A stretch of 64,000 nucleotides of DNA, from NCBI RefSeq assembly GCF_001697185.1, contig NZ_CP014224.1:620001-684000 (forward strand), read 5' to 3'. Below the pieces are notes generated by a model. That model was not told the origin of the DNA. It searched no databases and worked only from the letters and a program-made list of their open reading frames with translations. Shown in pieces: positions 26,553 to 36,205 of the stretch (positions are counted from its first letter, which is position 1; each line of letters begins with the position of its first letter). Source of the DNA: Wenyingzhuangia fucanilytica. Its GTDB lineage: Bacteria; Bacteroidota; Bacteroidia; Flavobacteriales; Flavobacteriaceae. The translations under genes were made by a program, and so were the position numbers.

Positions 26553-27452
26553 ATGAAAAAGATATTATCAACTTTAGCATGTTTCATTTTAACATTTAGT
26601 ATGCTTGATTGTAGAGCGCAATCTAAAGTGGATTTGAAAAAAGACGTTTATGTTGTTTTACTGGGAGGGCAATCTAATATGGTTGGTTTTGGGAATTACG
26701 ATCAGTTAGATGACAGAACAAAAGCGCGTATTGAAGCAATTTCAAATCGTGTAGCATTAAGTCATTATAAAGGAGATAAAGCATCGCCACTGTCTTATAC
26801 TAAAATTAAGTTGCATGAGAAATATAATCTCACAAAGCGTTTTGGACCTGAATTGTTTTTAGGACTAACACTAGCAGAAAACAATCCAAATCAGGAATTT
26901 TTATTAATTAAAACCGCTCAAGGAGGAACAGCTTTATATGGTGCATGGAACCCAAATTGGTCCGCAAAACAAGCAAAGGAAATAGAAAGAGGAGAGCAAA
27001 AGCAGAACATGAAATTATACGAAAACCATATAAACCAAATTAAAGCACAATTGGCCAGATTAAAAGCTGAAGGTAAATCGTATAAAATCATTGGAATGGC
27101 TTGGATGCAAGGCGAAAACGATGCGAAATTTGAAGCAAGTGCTAGTAATTATGGTAAAAATTTAGGCGTATTGCTTTCAAGTTATCGTAAGGAGTTTAAC
27201 ATACCAAATATGCCATTTGTTGCTGGTCAAACAAACTCACATTATGGTATGAAAGGGGGATCGGATATGGTTAGACAAGGGTTTTTAGACTTTGAAAAAT
27301 CAGAGGATAATGTTGTAGTAATTAAAACCGTACGAGATAGTCCATATACTGATTTTCCAAAGCATCCAGATAACGTTCACTACAATACAGAGGGACAGAA
27401 AAATTTAGGAACTGCTTTTGGAAACGCATTGATTCAATTAAATTCAAAATAA
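26553..27452 (+). CDS. SGNH-type acetylesterase (SASA/CE6-like), copy 2
   Basis: A 299-residue paralogue of the preceding gene. GGQSNM (Ser41), KTAQGGTALYGAWNPNW, MAWMQGENDA and HPDNVHYNTEGQK are all kept, so it should be active. The signal ends SMLDC-RAQS: Asp just before Cys is unusual for a lipobox, so this copy may be cut by signal peptidase I instead and differ in location from copy 1. The region after the nucleophile (residues 60-90) differs most, which may reflect different acceptors. Confidence 0.85.
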   Translation: MKKILSTLACFILTFSMLDCRAQSKVDLKKDVYVVLLGGQSNMVGFGNYDQLDDRTKARIEAISNRVALSHYKGDKASPLSYTKIKLHEKYNLTKRFGPELFLGLTLAENNPNQEFLLIKTAQGGTALYGAWNPNWSAKQAKEIERGEQKQNMKLYENHINQIKAQLARLKAEGKSYKIIGMAWMQGENDAKFEASASNYGKNLGVLLSSYRKEFNIPNMPFVAGQTNSHYGMKGGSDMVRQGFLDFEKSEDNVVVIKTVRDSPYTDFPKHPDNVHYNTEGQKNLGTAFGNALIQLNSK

Positions 27453-27575
27453 AGTTTATTTTAAATAAGTACAAGGTGGCGGTCTGATATAGAAATGTTG
27501 TTTGAGAGCTAATACTTTCATTACTATAAAACTGATTAATTTTGATTGGAATGATTATAATTAAATAAGCAAAAA

Positions 27576-29267
27576 ATGAAAAGCCCTATTTGTTGTGTTA
27601 CCACTTTATTTTTATGTATTCTATATATTCAAGTCAGCGCACAAAAACATGAAAAACAAGTTGTTGAGCGAGAAAGACCTTCAGAATGGAACAATTTAGT
27701 CCTCGGTGGACGTTTTATGGACAGATTTATGCTTATGCCAAATTTAGGAGGCATGACATCCAATACATGGGGCGCAAAAAATGTCATTCCTCGTGATATT
27801 AATAATGGTATAGAAGCCCCAAATTGGTCTTATTGGGGTGGAAATACCAAATTAGACAGAGATGGGAAATACCATGCAATAGTTTGTAGGTGGCCAGAAA
27901 ATGCAGAAAAAGGTCATTTTGAATGGTCGAAATCTACATTAGTACATGCTGTTTCTGATAATTCTTATGGTCCTTATCAAGTAAAAGAAAGTAGAGGTTT
28001 GGGTAAAGGGCACAACCCAGAATGGTATATCGCAAAAAATGGAAAATATGTAGTATATGTTATTGGTGCCCGCTATATATCCGATAGTATTAATGGCGTT
28101 TGGATCAAATCTAAATACACATTTGATGATAGAGACCGTAAAAACACCAAACAGCATAATTACATGCATAATTGTACGTTTACGCAAAGAGAAGATGGTA
28201 GTTTTTTAATGATTAACAGACATGGGCAATCTTGGTTTAGTAAAGATGGGATTTCAACATTTTATCGCGTTTCAGAAACAAATAATTACCCAAAAGTAGA
28301 AGGCAAATTTGAAGATCCATTTGTATGGCGAGACCACGTGCAATACAACATGATTGTTAACGATTGGTTGGGCAGGATGGCTTGGTACTTGCGCTCTAAA
28401 GACGGTGTAAATTGGATCGTAGATCCTGGAGAAGCTTATGCGCCAGGGCACATTTCAAAACATGAAAATGGTGTAAATGAAGATTGGTTTAAATACGAAC
28501 GTGTTAAACTGAATCAAGATAACTATGGAAGAGCGTATCAAGCAAATTTTGCGGTTATCGATACTTTGAAACATTCAGATTTAGGGAACGATAATCACAG
28601 TTCTAAATGGATTGCCGTACCGCTCAACAAGGGTCTTCTCATAAAAGTTGAAAACAAAAAAAATATCAATGCAGATACCAAAGAAATCAGGGTTAGAATT
28701 CTTGCTGAGGATGATTTTAATCCACAAAAAGATATAGATATCAATTCTTTAAGATTTGGTGCTTCAGAAGAAGTCAATTTTGGTAGAGGTAGTAAAGTGC
28801 TAAAAACTGAAAATTCTGGTAAAGATGTCATAGTGACTTTTAACGGCAAAGGCAACGGGTTTACTAAAACTAATTTTGCTGGTAAATTATTGGGTAAATC
28901 AATCAATGGCAAATTGATATATGGCTATTCTAGATTGCCAAAAGTAGATTATGAAGTTCCTATTTTATCTTCTAGATTACCAAAATTTATTCAAACAGAA
29001 AATAGAACAACTATTGAAGTTGATGTTGAAAACTTCGGACAAGTCGCTTCAAAAAAATCATGTTTAAAAGTTATTCTCGTAAACAATTCAGAAAAGGAAG
29101 AAATTTTAGCATCATCTAAAATACCATCTATTGAACCTTTTGAAAAAAATAAAATAAAATTAACCTCGGTTAAAAAGTTCAAAAAAGGAGAAACAGCTAT
29201 TATTAAAACTCTAATAGAGCAGAAAGACATGACCCCCGTTATATTTAAAAAGACTATCGTCTTTTAA
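27576..29267 (+). CDS. Secreted five-bladed beta-propeller glycoside hydrolase candidate (GH43/GH117-like fold)
   Basis: A 563-residue protein with a signal peptide (MKSPICCVTTLFLCILYIQVSA). Residues 30-350 look like a five-bladed propeller: APNWSYWGGNTKLDRDGKYH, GKGHNPEWYIAKNGKYVVYV, MHNCTFTQREDGSFLMINR and GKFEDPFVWRDHVQYNMIV each form a blade with acidic residues typical of inverting hydrolases of clans F and J. Residues 350-563 form a beta-sandwich tail, the end (from about 470) resembling a CARDB-type domain. No exact family can be assigned by eye. In the PUL it is a likely exo-enzyme acting on a galactose, anhydrogalactose or related residue. Confidence 0.65.
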   Translation: MKSPICCVTTLFLCILYIQVSAQKHEKQVVERERPSEWNNLVLGGRFMDRFMLMPNLGGMTSNTWGAKNVIPRDINNGIEAPNWSYWGGNTKLDRDGKYHAIVCRWPENAEKGHFEWSKSTLVHAVSDNSYGPYQVKESRGLGKGHNPEWYIAKNGKYVVYVIGARYISDSINGVWIKSKYTFDDRDRKNTKQHNYMHNCTFTQREDGSFLMINRHGQSWFSKDGISTFYRVSETNNYPKVEGKFEDPFVWRDHVQYNMIVNDWLGRMAWYLRSKDGVNWIVDPGEAYAPGHISKHENGVNEDWFKYERVKLNQDNYGRAYQANFAVIDTLKHSDLGNDNHSSKWIAVPLNKGLLIKVENKKNINADTKEIRVRILAEDDFNPQKDIDINSLRFGASEEVNFGRGSKVLKTENSGKDVIVTFNGKGNGFTKTNFAGKLLGKSINGKLIYGYSRLPKVDYEVPILSSRLPKFIQTENRTTIEVDVENFGQVASKKSCLKVILVNNSEKEEILASSKIPSIEPFEKNKIKLTSVKKFKKGETAIIKTLIEQKDMTPVIFKKTIVF

Positions 29268-29332
29268 TCATAGTCAATTTTGAAATAGAAAACAGGACAC
29301 CTAAATAAGTTTAACTTTTAATAAGAACATAG

Positions 29333-29479
29333 ATGAGATTTATATCATAATATCTATTGCTCACTTTTTTATCAGTACTAGTTTTTAGTATATGAAGCTT
29401 CTGGAACAACACTATATGGGGTACTAAGAATGTGAAATTTCATGAATTGGAAAATAACAGCACCCATATTTTAAAATAA
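29333..29479 (+). pseudogene. Relic of a secreted enzyme gene (signal peptide plus NTxWGxKNV motif)
   Basis: One continuous frame of 49 codons with two internal stops reads MRFIS*YLLLTFLSVLVFS, then I*SFWNNTIWGTKNVKFHEL, then ENNSTHILK*. The first part looks like a decayed signal peptide. NTIWGTKNV resembles SNTWGAKNVIP near the N-terminus of the neighbouring propeller enzyme. It fits a mostly deleted paralogue of that gene. The stretch is short, so chance resemblance remains possible. Confidence 0.4.
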
Positions 29480-29571
29480 ATGAAAAGGAAGATGATAAAA
29501 AAATGATGGTCAATTAGATGCTATTTTAAAGTAGTAATATCCCTTAAATAATATACAGTTTTATAACGATA

Positions 29572-31128
29572 ATGATAAGTTTTAAAAAGAGTTCAAGTTT
29601 AAAAATCAGTACTATTGTAATCAGTACACTTTTCTATACAGCATGCTATGCTCAGAATATTTCTGAAAAAGCTGTCGAAAAACCAAACATCATATATATT
29701 CTTGCAGATGACTTAGGAATTGGAGATGTTCAAGTTTTTAATAAAAATGGAAAGATTAAAACCCCTAATTTAGATCAATTAGCTCTCGAAGGTATGCGCT
29801 TTACAGATGCACATACATCTTCATCTGTGTGCACACCTACTCGATATGGTATCATGACAGGTCGCTATAATTGGAGAACCACACTAAAGAAAGGTGTTTT
29901 AAATGGCACATCTAAAGCACTTATTCCAAAAAATAGAACTACGGTAGCTTCATTATTAAAAAAGCAAGGTTATGATACCGCTTTTATTGGAAAGTGGCAT
30001 TTGGGATGGGACTGGGCAGAAAAGCCAAATGTTAAAGGAAAAGATAGTTATGATTTTTCCAAACCTGTTTCGCATACGCCAAACGATTTAGGTTTTGATT
30101 ATGCATACGGTATTTGTGGGTCTTTAGATATGGCGCCATATATTTATGTAGAAAATAGTAAGCCAACCGCAAAATCAGAAACCATTGCTAATGGTAACAA
30201 GGGTTACGGGTTTTGGAGAAAAGGGCCAGTAGCCGATGATTTCGAACATGAACAAGTATTGCCAAACTTTATCAATAGATCAGTAAAATATATTGAAAGT
30301 AAAAAAAATAGCAAAAAGCCTTTTTTTTTATATGTTCCATTGCCTTCTCCACATACACCAATATTGCCGACCAAGGAATTTCAAGGCAAGTCTGGATTAA
30401 ATCCTTACGGTGATTTTGTGATGATGGTTGATGCCTATGTTGGTAAAATATTTGATATCGTAAAAGCACAAGGAATGGAAAATAACACATTAATCATTTT
30501 TACTAGTGATAATGGAACTTCGGGAAAAGCTAATTTTAAAGCCTTAAAAGATAAAGGCCATGATCCAAGTGCAGGCTATAGAGGTTTGAAAGCAACTATT
30601 TTTGAGGGAGGGCATCGTGTACCTTTCATAGCAAAATGGACAGGCGTTATAAAACCAAATACTATTTCTAATCAAACCATTTGTACTACTGATTTTATGG
30701 CTACTTGTGCAGATATTGTAAATTATAAGTTACAAAATAATGAAGGAGAAGATAGTTTTAGCATGTTACCAATTCTCAAAAATGAAATTATACATGGCGA
30801 TTTTAGAGAAGCAACTGTGCATCATTCAAGTGGTGGGTTTTTCTCTATAAGAAAAGGCCCTTGGAAATTAATATTTTGCAAAGACGATGGTGGTTATAAA
30901 GAACTAAAAAATAGTTCAGAAATAAAGGGACTAGAGTATCAATTGTATAATTTAGAGAATGACCCTTCAGAAAAAAATAATTTATATACCGAAAATGTTA
31001 TTAAATATAAAGAGTTAAAAAACTTATTGAAAAAATACATAAAGGAAGGGAGAAGTACACCAGGAAAAGTTCAACAAAATGATATTATAGATTTCGAGTG
31101 GACACAAATTAATTCTATCATGCAATGA
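29572..31128 (+). CDS. S1-family sulfatase
   Basis: A 518-residue secreted type I sulfatase (signal peptide ending CYAQ). Metal ligands are in YILADDLGIGD. The formylglycine motif is SVCTPTRYGIMTGR, with Cys87 converted to formylglycine by a maturase that is not in this window. Other site residues lie in FIGKWHLGWDW, PLPSPHTPILPT and FTSDNGTSGKANF. It removes sulfate esters from the target glycan in the periplasm. No T9SS tail. Next to the HTCS gene. Subfamily not assigned. Confidence 0.93.
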   Translation: MISFKKSSSLKISTIVISTLFYTACYAQNISEKAVEKPNIIYILADDLGIGDVQVFNKNGKIKTPNLDQLALEGMRFTDAHTSSSVCTPTRYGIMTGRYNWRTTLKKGVLNGTSKALIPKNRTTVASLLKKQGYDTAFIGKWHLGWDWAEKPNVKGKDSYDFSKPVSHTPNDLGFDYAYGICGSLDMAPYIYVENSKPTAKSETIANGNKGYGFWRKGPVADDFEHEQVLPNFINRSVKYIESKKNSKKPFFLYVPLPSPHTPILPTKEFQGKSGLNPYGDFVMMVDAYVGKIFDIVKAQGMENNTLIIFTSDNGTSGKANFKALKDKGHDPSAGYRGLKATIFEGGHRVPFIAKWTGVIKPNTISNQTICTTDFMATCADIVNYKLQNNEGEDSFSMLPILKNEIIHGDFREATVHHSSGGFFSIRKGPWKLIFCKDDGGYKELKNSSEIKGLEYQLYNLENDPSEKNNLYTENVIKYKELKNLLKKYIKEGRSTPGKVQQNDIIDFEWTQINSIMQ

Positions 31129-31907
31129 TTTTAAAAAAAACTAAAATCAAAATTAAAGAAATCAATGTTTAAAAGTTATTTTGTGATTTTTCAAGGTTAT
31201 GCTAAAGGGAAGTGTCCTGGAAATAAAGTACACCTGGAGGCCATCCAGAACTTATGGAAAAAAGACCTCAGTTTAAGAATGTCAAATTAAATTAAGTGAA
31301 TAATCAGTATAAAAATTAAACACAGTCTCTCATAAATAAAAAGCCGAAGATTGTCTGTTTTTTGTACGTGATAAAATAGTTTTATAGATGGTGTTGTATA
31401 ATTAAAATATGTTGTCTAGTGGTTTGCATATTTTCTAATACTTATAAAAACAAGGACTATTTTAGTTATACAGTATGTACTACGAGGCACATTAATTACA
31501 CACAGAGGCACATTGGCAAGATGTATAATATGCAAATTTGACGGTCTAGTTCTTTTTATTTAGGGTGTAATTATATTAAAGTAGTAATTAAAAAAAAGAT
31601 GTGTAGATGGAATGTTTTTGATAATCAATATAGTATGTTAAGTAGTCTTAAGCTAAGGTTTTATACAAGTACTTTTTTTATATTTATAGAGTTAGAGAAT
31701 TTACAGTTTAAATTTAATTAGATGAACATATGAGACCAATATATATAAAACGACTATGTTTTACTTTAAATAGATTTTTGAATAGTTTATATATAAGTTG
31801 ATTTATTCAATTTTCCTTTGAATATATTTTTAATTTTTCACCATACATAATTAATTAGTAATAAAAGTTAATTTAAACTTCTATTTTTTTAAACTGAAAT
31901 TGAAAGC
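31129..31907. other. 779-bp region without intact gene, containing a direct-repeat site
   Basis: No intact gene was found. Around 31235-31290 one frame reads STPGGHPELMEKRPQFKNVK before a stop, which recalls the STPG-type tails of sulfatases such as the one upstream; this is weak. The direct repeat GAGGCACATT occurs at 31484-31493 and 31505-31514. The last 300 bp are extremely AT-rich and should hold the HTCS promoter. Confidence 0.55.
31484..31514 (+). promoter_or_regulatory. Direct repeat with 21-bp period (possible regulator site)
   Basis: GAGGCACATT appears twice, 21 bp apart (two helical turns), the geometry expected for an AraC-type protein. CACAT is also the core of the stronger sites at 40281 and 52738, but the sequence between the repeats differs here. 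It lies 394 bp upstream of the HTCS gene. Confidence 0.4.
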
Positions 31908-34900
31908 ATGTTTATTAAGTTTCTTACCACATCATTAATACTGGCTCTATCGGCTTTTAATATAGTAATTGCTCAACCCAACGTTCTTAAGTCTAAACAA
32001 AACCTTACTATATCAGATGGGTTGGCACACAACGGGGTAACATCATTGATTGAAGATTCATATGGTTATTTATGGATTGGTACTTACGATGGTTTAAATA
32101 GGTATGATGGTTATAACCTAAAAACTTATAAAAACACTTTAGAAGAAGATATATTGGTAAGCAATCGTGTCAGAACTATTTCGGAAGATAGTAAAAGTAA
32201 TCTTTGGATTGGTACCGACAATGGAATCTCTATCTATAATCAGAATACAGAAAAATTCAAAAGTTTATATCCCAATAAACAGAATAAACTCGCTTCAACC
32301 AAATCAATTGTTCGTAAAATTTTGTTTAATGAACAAACAGGTATTGTAGTTTGTGCTACTGAGGGTGATGGCTTGCTTTTGTTTAAAAAAAATCAGGAGT
32401 TTATAAATAAATATATTCCGTCAAAAAAGACATATAGTAAATCGGTCTTGTTTTTTGATGGTATTAACTTAGATAAAGATAATTATCTGTTTGCAACATC
32501 AGTTGGTTTATTGATTTTTAATACAGAAACTAAGATGTTTCAAAGAGTTCTTGATGATGAAGTTAACTATTGTAACGCTGTACTCAAAATAGATAATCAA
32601 AATTTACTTTTAATATTGAAAAGGGGAGTTGCTTTTGTAGGATATAAAAGTGATAACAATATCTACAAGTTTAAAATTTCACATAAGGCTTTGGGGTCGG
32701 ATAATTATAAAAGTGCATCAATAGATACTTTAGGGAATTTATGGTTAGGCTCCTTGAAAAATGGTTTGATCCATATTGATAATATGAACCTGTTAAAAGA
32801 AAATAAACCATATAAATTATCGTTTTATAAACCCAAAAAAGGCTTGTTAAGGTCTAGTACAATATTGGCTGGCCACAAAAATATTTGTTGGTATGGAACA
32901 TTTAATACAGGCTTGCTTAGGTTCGATGTTAAAGAAAACCCATTTAAGAGCTATAATATAGAAATGGATTATGAATATGGTATTCATTCAAATAAAGCAA
33001 CTTCTGTTTCTCCATTGGATGATCATCGAGTTTATTTGGCATCTTACTTATCACAGGATCATGGAGGAGGTTTAGCTTTGTTTAATACAGACTCTCAAAA
33101 GTTTGAGCCTCTTCCATTCGATATTTCAAAGAAAGAGTTAGATTATATTCGGTCGGTTTTTGTTGATAAAGATAATAATACGTGGTTAAAAAGTTCGATG
33201 TACGATTTACAACTTGTAAGGGCGGGGGGGAGCAAAATTGAAGGTATTAATGATGAACGTCTTCATGGTATCACATTGTTCTCCACTACAGAGGATCGTT
33301 ATGGTAATTTATGGATTGCTGGAGGAAAAGGAATTGTCAAAATTAAAAAGCTTAAAAATGGAGATATTAAAGAAATAGAAATTTTAAAAGACAATCCGTA
33401 TTTTAAAAATAATGATTTATTGTATCCTCGTTATATTTACGCAGACCCACTTCATGATTTTGTTTGGATAGGAACAGATAAGGATGGTTTATTTAGAATT
33501 AATGCTGAAAAGGATTTGCCATTAAACCAAGCTAAAGTAAGGCAATTTGTGTCAAATAAAAAGGTTGATCTTTCCATTTCAAGTAATTTTGTTACTTCCA
33601 TTCTAAGATTGCCAAATGATGAGCTGTGGATAGGAACAGAAGGTGGAGGTATTTGTAAGGTTATAGATAGTGATACCAATCCAAAGTTTATTCCATATTC
33701 TGAAAAACATGGGCTGTCAAACAATGTTGTTAAAAGTATTCAGTATGACGATAGTCAGAATTTATGGATTTCTACAAATATAGGATTAAATAAACTTGAC
33801 ACTAAAGAAATGCGATTCCAAAACTTTGATTTGTCCGATGGAGTGCCGTTTGATGATTTTTCATTTGCTTCAACCAAACTTAAAAATGGTTATATGCTGT
33901 TCTCAGGGTTAGATGGTTTTTGTTACTTCAGTCCAAAAGATTTGTTGGATCATGATGCTCTTCCTACCTTGGAGTTTGATGAAGTTAGGCTTTTTAACGA
34001 AATTATTCTTCCGGGAGACACCATTGCAAATAGAGTACTTTACAATAAACGTTTAACGGATCAAGATGAATTGAAATTTCGATATAATGAAAACTTTTTT
34101 TCAATAAAACTCACATCACTTCACTTTTCAAATCCAGATAATCACCATTTAAAATATAGGTTAATGCCGATAAATAAAGATTGGATTGAGATGCCGTCAC
34201 ATCAGCAAACGATATCTTATAATGGTCTTCAGTCCGGAGAATATGACTTGGAGGTTATGGCTTCAAACGCTATGGGTAAATGGACAGAACCCAAAGTTTT
34301 GAAAATTAAAATTTTACCTCCGTTTTGGAAGACAGATTATGCTTACTTATTGTATTTTTTATTTGCCATACTATTTGTCTATATAGTGGTGAAAATCTTT
34401 TCAAGAATACAGGCTTTACAGTATAATCTAAAAATTGAACAGTTAGAAAAAAATCAGGCAGAACAAATAAATGCCGAGAAACTTCGATTTTTTTCCAATA
34501 TTTCACACGAGCTAAAAACCCCAATAACCTTAATATTGGAGCCCGTAAAAATGCTTTTAAAACAGTTTAAAAATAATTCAGAAATTCAAGAAAAACTAAA
34601 CATTGTAAAACGTCAATCTAAAAAGTTAAACCATTTAATCAGTCAGGTACATGATTTTCAGAAAGCTGAGGCTAAGGTTTTAAAAATGAATTATTCAAGG
34701 TTTTGTTTCAATGAATTTGTTGAGGAACTAATTATAGATTTCAATTTTCTAGCTAAGAACGATAATAAAACATTAGAAGTGATTAGTAGCAAAAACAACA
34801 TTGTTGTCTCGGCTGATTGTGATAAACTAGAAAAGATATTTAATAACGTATTAAGTAATGCCTTTAAGTACACAAAAGAAAATGATACCATAAAAGTTGA

Positions 34901-36053
34901 GTATAGTGTTAGCGGTAAAGATTTAGAAGTATGTATATCTGACACCGGTAAAGGTATTGATAGTGAGGATTTAGCACATGTTTTCGAGCGTTTTTATCAA
35001 TCACATAAACAAGATAATGTTTATGCAAGCGGTTCGGGTATTGGTTTGGCATTTGCTAAATTATTGGTAGAGATGCACTATGGGTACATCATGGCAGAAA
35101 GTGAACTGGGTAAGGGGACCCGTATTAAAATTCGTTTACCAATCGTTAAACAGGAAACTGCTAAAAACCAACCAAAAGTAGAAAAGGTTATGCTCATGGC
35201 TGAAAAAGGATTTGAATTTGAAACTCAATTGTTGCCACAGAATAATCCTTCAAATATAGAGATAGATGTTAATTTTTCTGACGCTCTAATTTTTTATGCT
35301 GAAGATAATTCAGATATGAGAAACTATGTATCAAAAACACTTTCAAAATATTATAAATTAAAAACATTTAGCAATGGTCAGGAATGTTTGGATGCCATGG
35401 AAGATGAATGGCCAGATATTGTTATAAGCGATGTGCAAATGCCCGAGTTGAATGGGATGGATTTGTGCAGAAAAATAAAATCTGAAATAAAAACAAGTCA
35501 TATTCCCGTTATACTATTAACAGCTCTTACAAATATTGAAGATAAAATTAAGGGTATTCGTGATGGTGCAGATGCTTATATTAAAAAACCGTTTAACCTG
35601 CAATTACTTATAACTAGAACAGAAACTTTATTAAATAATCGCAAACAATTGCGTGAGCGTTTTCAAATAGGGATTCCGCTTTCTAAAGAAAATAATTTAA
35701 ATAATAGAAATGACAATGCTTTCTTGGAGAAATTTTATAATATCATTGAAGAAAACCTTGATAATCAAGATTTAAATTTAAACGATCTTACAAAAGAACT
35801 CTATCTAAACAGAACTCATTTTTACCAAAAGGTAAAAGCGCTTACCAACTTAACGCCGTTTGAGGTTATTAAGGAGTATAGACTTAAAAAAGCGGCTGGA
35901 TTTCTAGTGCAAAAAGATGTATCTATTACAGAGGTGTGTATTATGACAGGTTTTAAAAGTAGATCACATTTTAGTAGATTGTTTAAGGAGCAATATGGTA
36001 TTGCTCCAAGTAAGTATGTTTCAGATTTAAAAGAAAAATATAAATCTTCCTAA
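31908..36053 (+). CDS. Hybrid two-component system regulator (HTCS)
   Basis: A 1381-residue one-protein sensor and regulator. Order: signal peptide (1-22); periplasmic double propeller with many reg_prop repeats (LWIGTYDGLNRYDGY, LWIGTDNGISIY and others, about 30-720); Y_Y_Y domain (about 740-803); membrane helix (about 810-831); histidine kinase with His867 in NISHELKTPITL; ATPase (SNAFKYT, DTGKGI, GSGIGLAFAKLL); receiver with Asp1175 in VISDVQMPELNG; AraC-type helix-turn-helix (about 1270-1375). Such proteins sense oligosaccharides from the cognate glycan in the periplasm and activate the PUL. All catalytic residues are present. It is the only regulator in the block and so the likely ligand of the repeat sites described here. 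Confidence 0.96.
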   Translation: MFIKFLTTSLILALSAFNIVIAQPNVLKSKQNLTISDGLAHNGVTSLIEDSYGYLWIGTYDGLNRYDGYNLKTYKNTLEEDILVSNRVRTISEDSKSNLWIGTDNGISIYNQNTEKFKSLYPNKQNKLASTKSIVRKILFNEQTGIVVCATEGDGLLLFKKNQEFINKYIPSKKTYSKSVLFFDGINLDKDNYLFATSVGLLIFNTETKMFQRVLDDEVNYCNAVLKIDNQNLLLILKRGVAFVGYKSDNNIYKFKISHKALGSDNYKSASIDTLGNLWLGSLKNGLIHIDNMNLLKENKPYKLSFYKPKKGLLRSSTILAGHKNICWYGTFNTGLLRFDVKENPFKSYNIEMDYEYGIHSNKATSVSPLDDHRVYLASYLSQDHGGGLALFNTDSQKFEPLPFDISKKELDYIRSVFVDKDNNTWLKSSMYDLQLVRAGGSKIEGINDERLHGITLFSTTEDRYGNLWIAGGKGIVKIKKLKNGDIKEIEILKDNPYFKNNDLLYPRYIYADPLHDFVWIGTDKDGLFRINAEKDLPLNQAKVRQFVSNKKVDLSISSNFVTSILRLPNDELWIGTEGGGICKVIDSDTNPKFIPYSEKHGLSNNVVKSIQYDDSQNLWISTNIGLNKLDTKEMRFQNFDLSDGVPFDDFSFASTKLKNGYMLFSGLDGFCYFSPKDLLDHDALPTLEFDEVRLFNEIILPGDTIANRVLYNKRLTDQDELKFRYNENFFSIKLTSLHFSNPDNHHLKYRLMPINKDWIEMPSHQQTISYNGLQSGEYDLEVMASNAMGKWTEPKVLKIKILPPFWKTDYAYLLYFLFAILFVYIVVKIFSRIQALQYNLKIEQLEKNQAEQINAEKLRFFSNISHELKTPITLILEPVKMLLKQFKNNSEIQEKLNIVKRQSKKLNHLISQVHDFQKAEAKVLKMNYSRFCFNEFVEELIIDFNFLAKNDNKTLEVISSKNNIVVSADCDKLEKIFNNVLSNAFKYTKENDTIKVEYSVSGKDLEVCISDTGKGIDSEDLAHVFERFYQSHKQDNVYASGSGIGLAFAKLLVEMHYGYIMAESELGKGTRIKIRLPIVKQETAKNQPKVEKVMLMAEKGFEFETQLLPQNNPSNIEIDVNFSDALIFYAEDNSDMRNYVSKTLSKYYKLKTFSNGQECLDAMEDEWPDIVISDVQMPELNGMDLCRKIKSEIKTSHIPVILLTALTNIEDKIKGIRDGADAYIKKPFNLQLLITRTETLLNNRKQLRERFQIGIPLSKENNLNNRNDNAFLEKFYNIIEENLDNQDLNLNDLTKELYLNRTHFYQKVKALTNLTPFEVIKEYRLKKAAGFLVQKDVSITEVCIMTGFKSRSHFSRLFKEQYGIAPSKYVSDLKEKYKSS

Positions 36054-36205
36054 TACTTTTAGATGAAAATGAAACTTGAAAATAAAAGCCTTTAGCTCTA
36101 CTACTCTACTATATTATTTTTACGTTTAGTAACATAATATAAATTTTAAGACATGTTTTTTGTTATGTGCATTAGTAGTTTTATTTAAAAATAAAACTTA
36201 ACATA

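Noticed and set aside
31235-31295. Decayed sulfatase tail (STPGGHPELMEKRPQF)
   Set aside because: Only a four-residue STPG motif matches and the upstream frame is broken at once, so support is too weak to list as a pseudogene.
36131-36161. HTCS operator before the 971-residue enzyme
   Set aside because: Only 17 of 31 positions match in very AT-rich DNA and the ACAT cores are 19 rather than 21 bp apart; mentioned only as a faint candidate.
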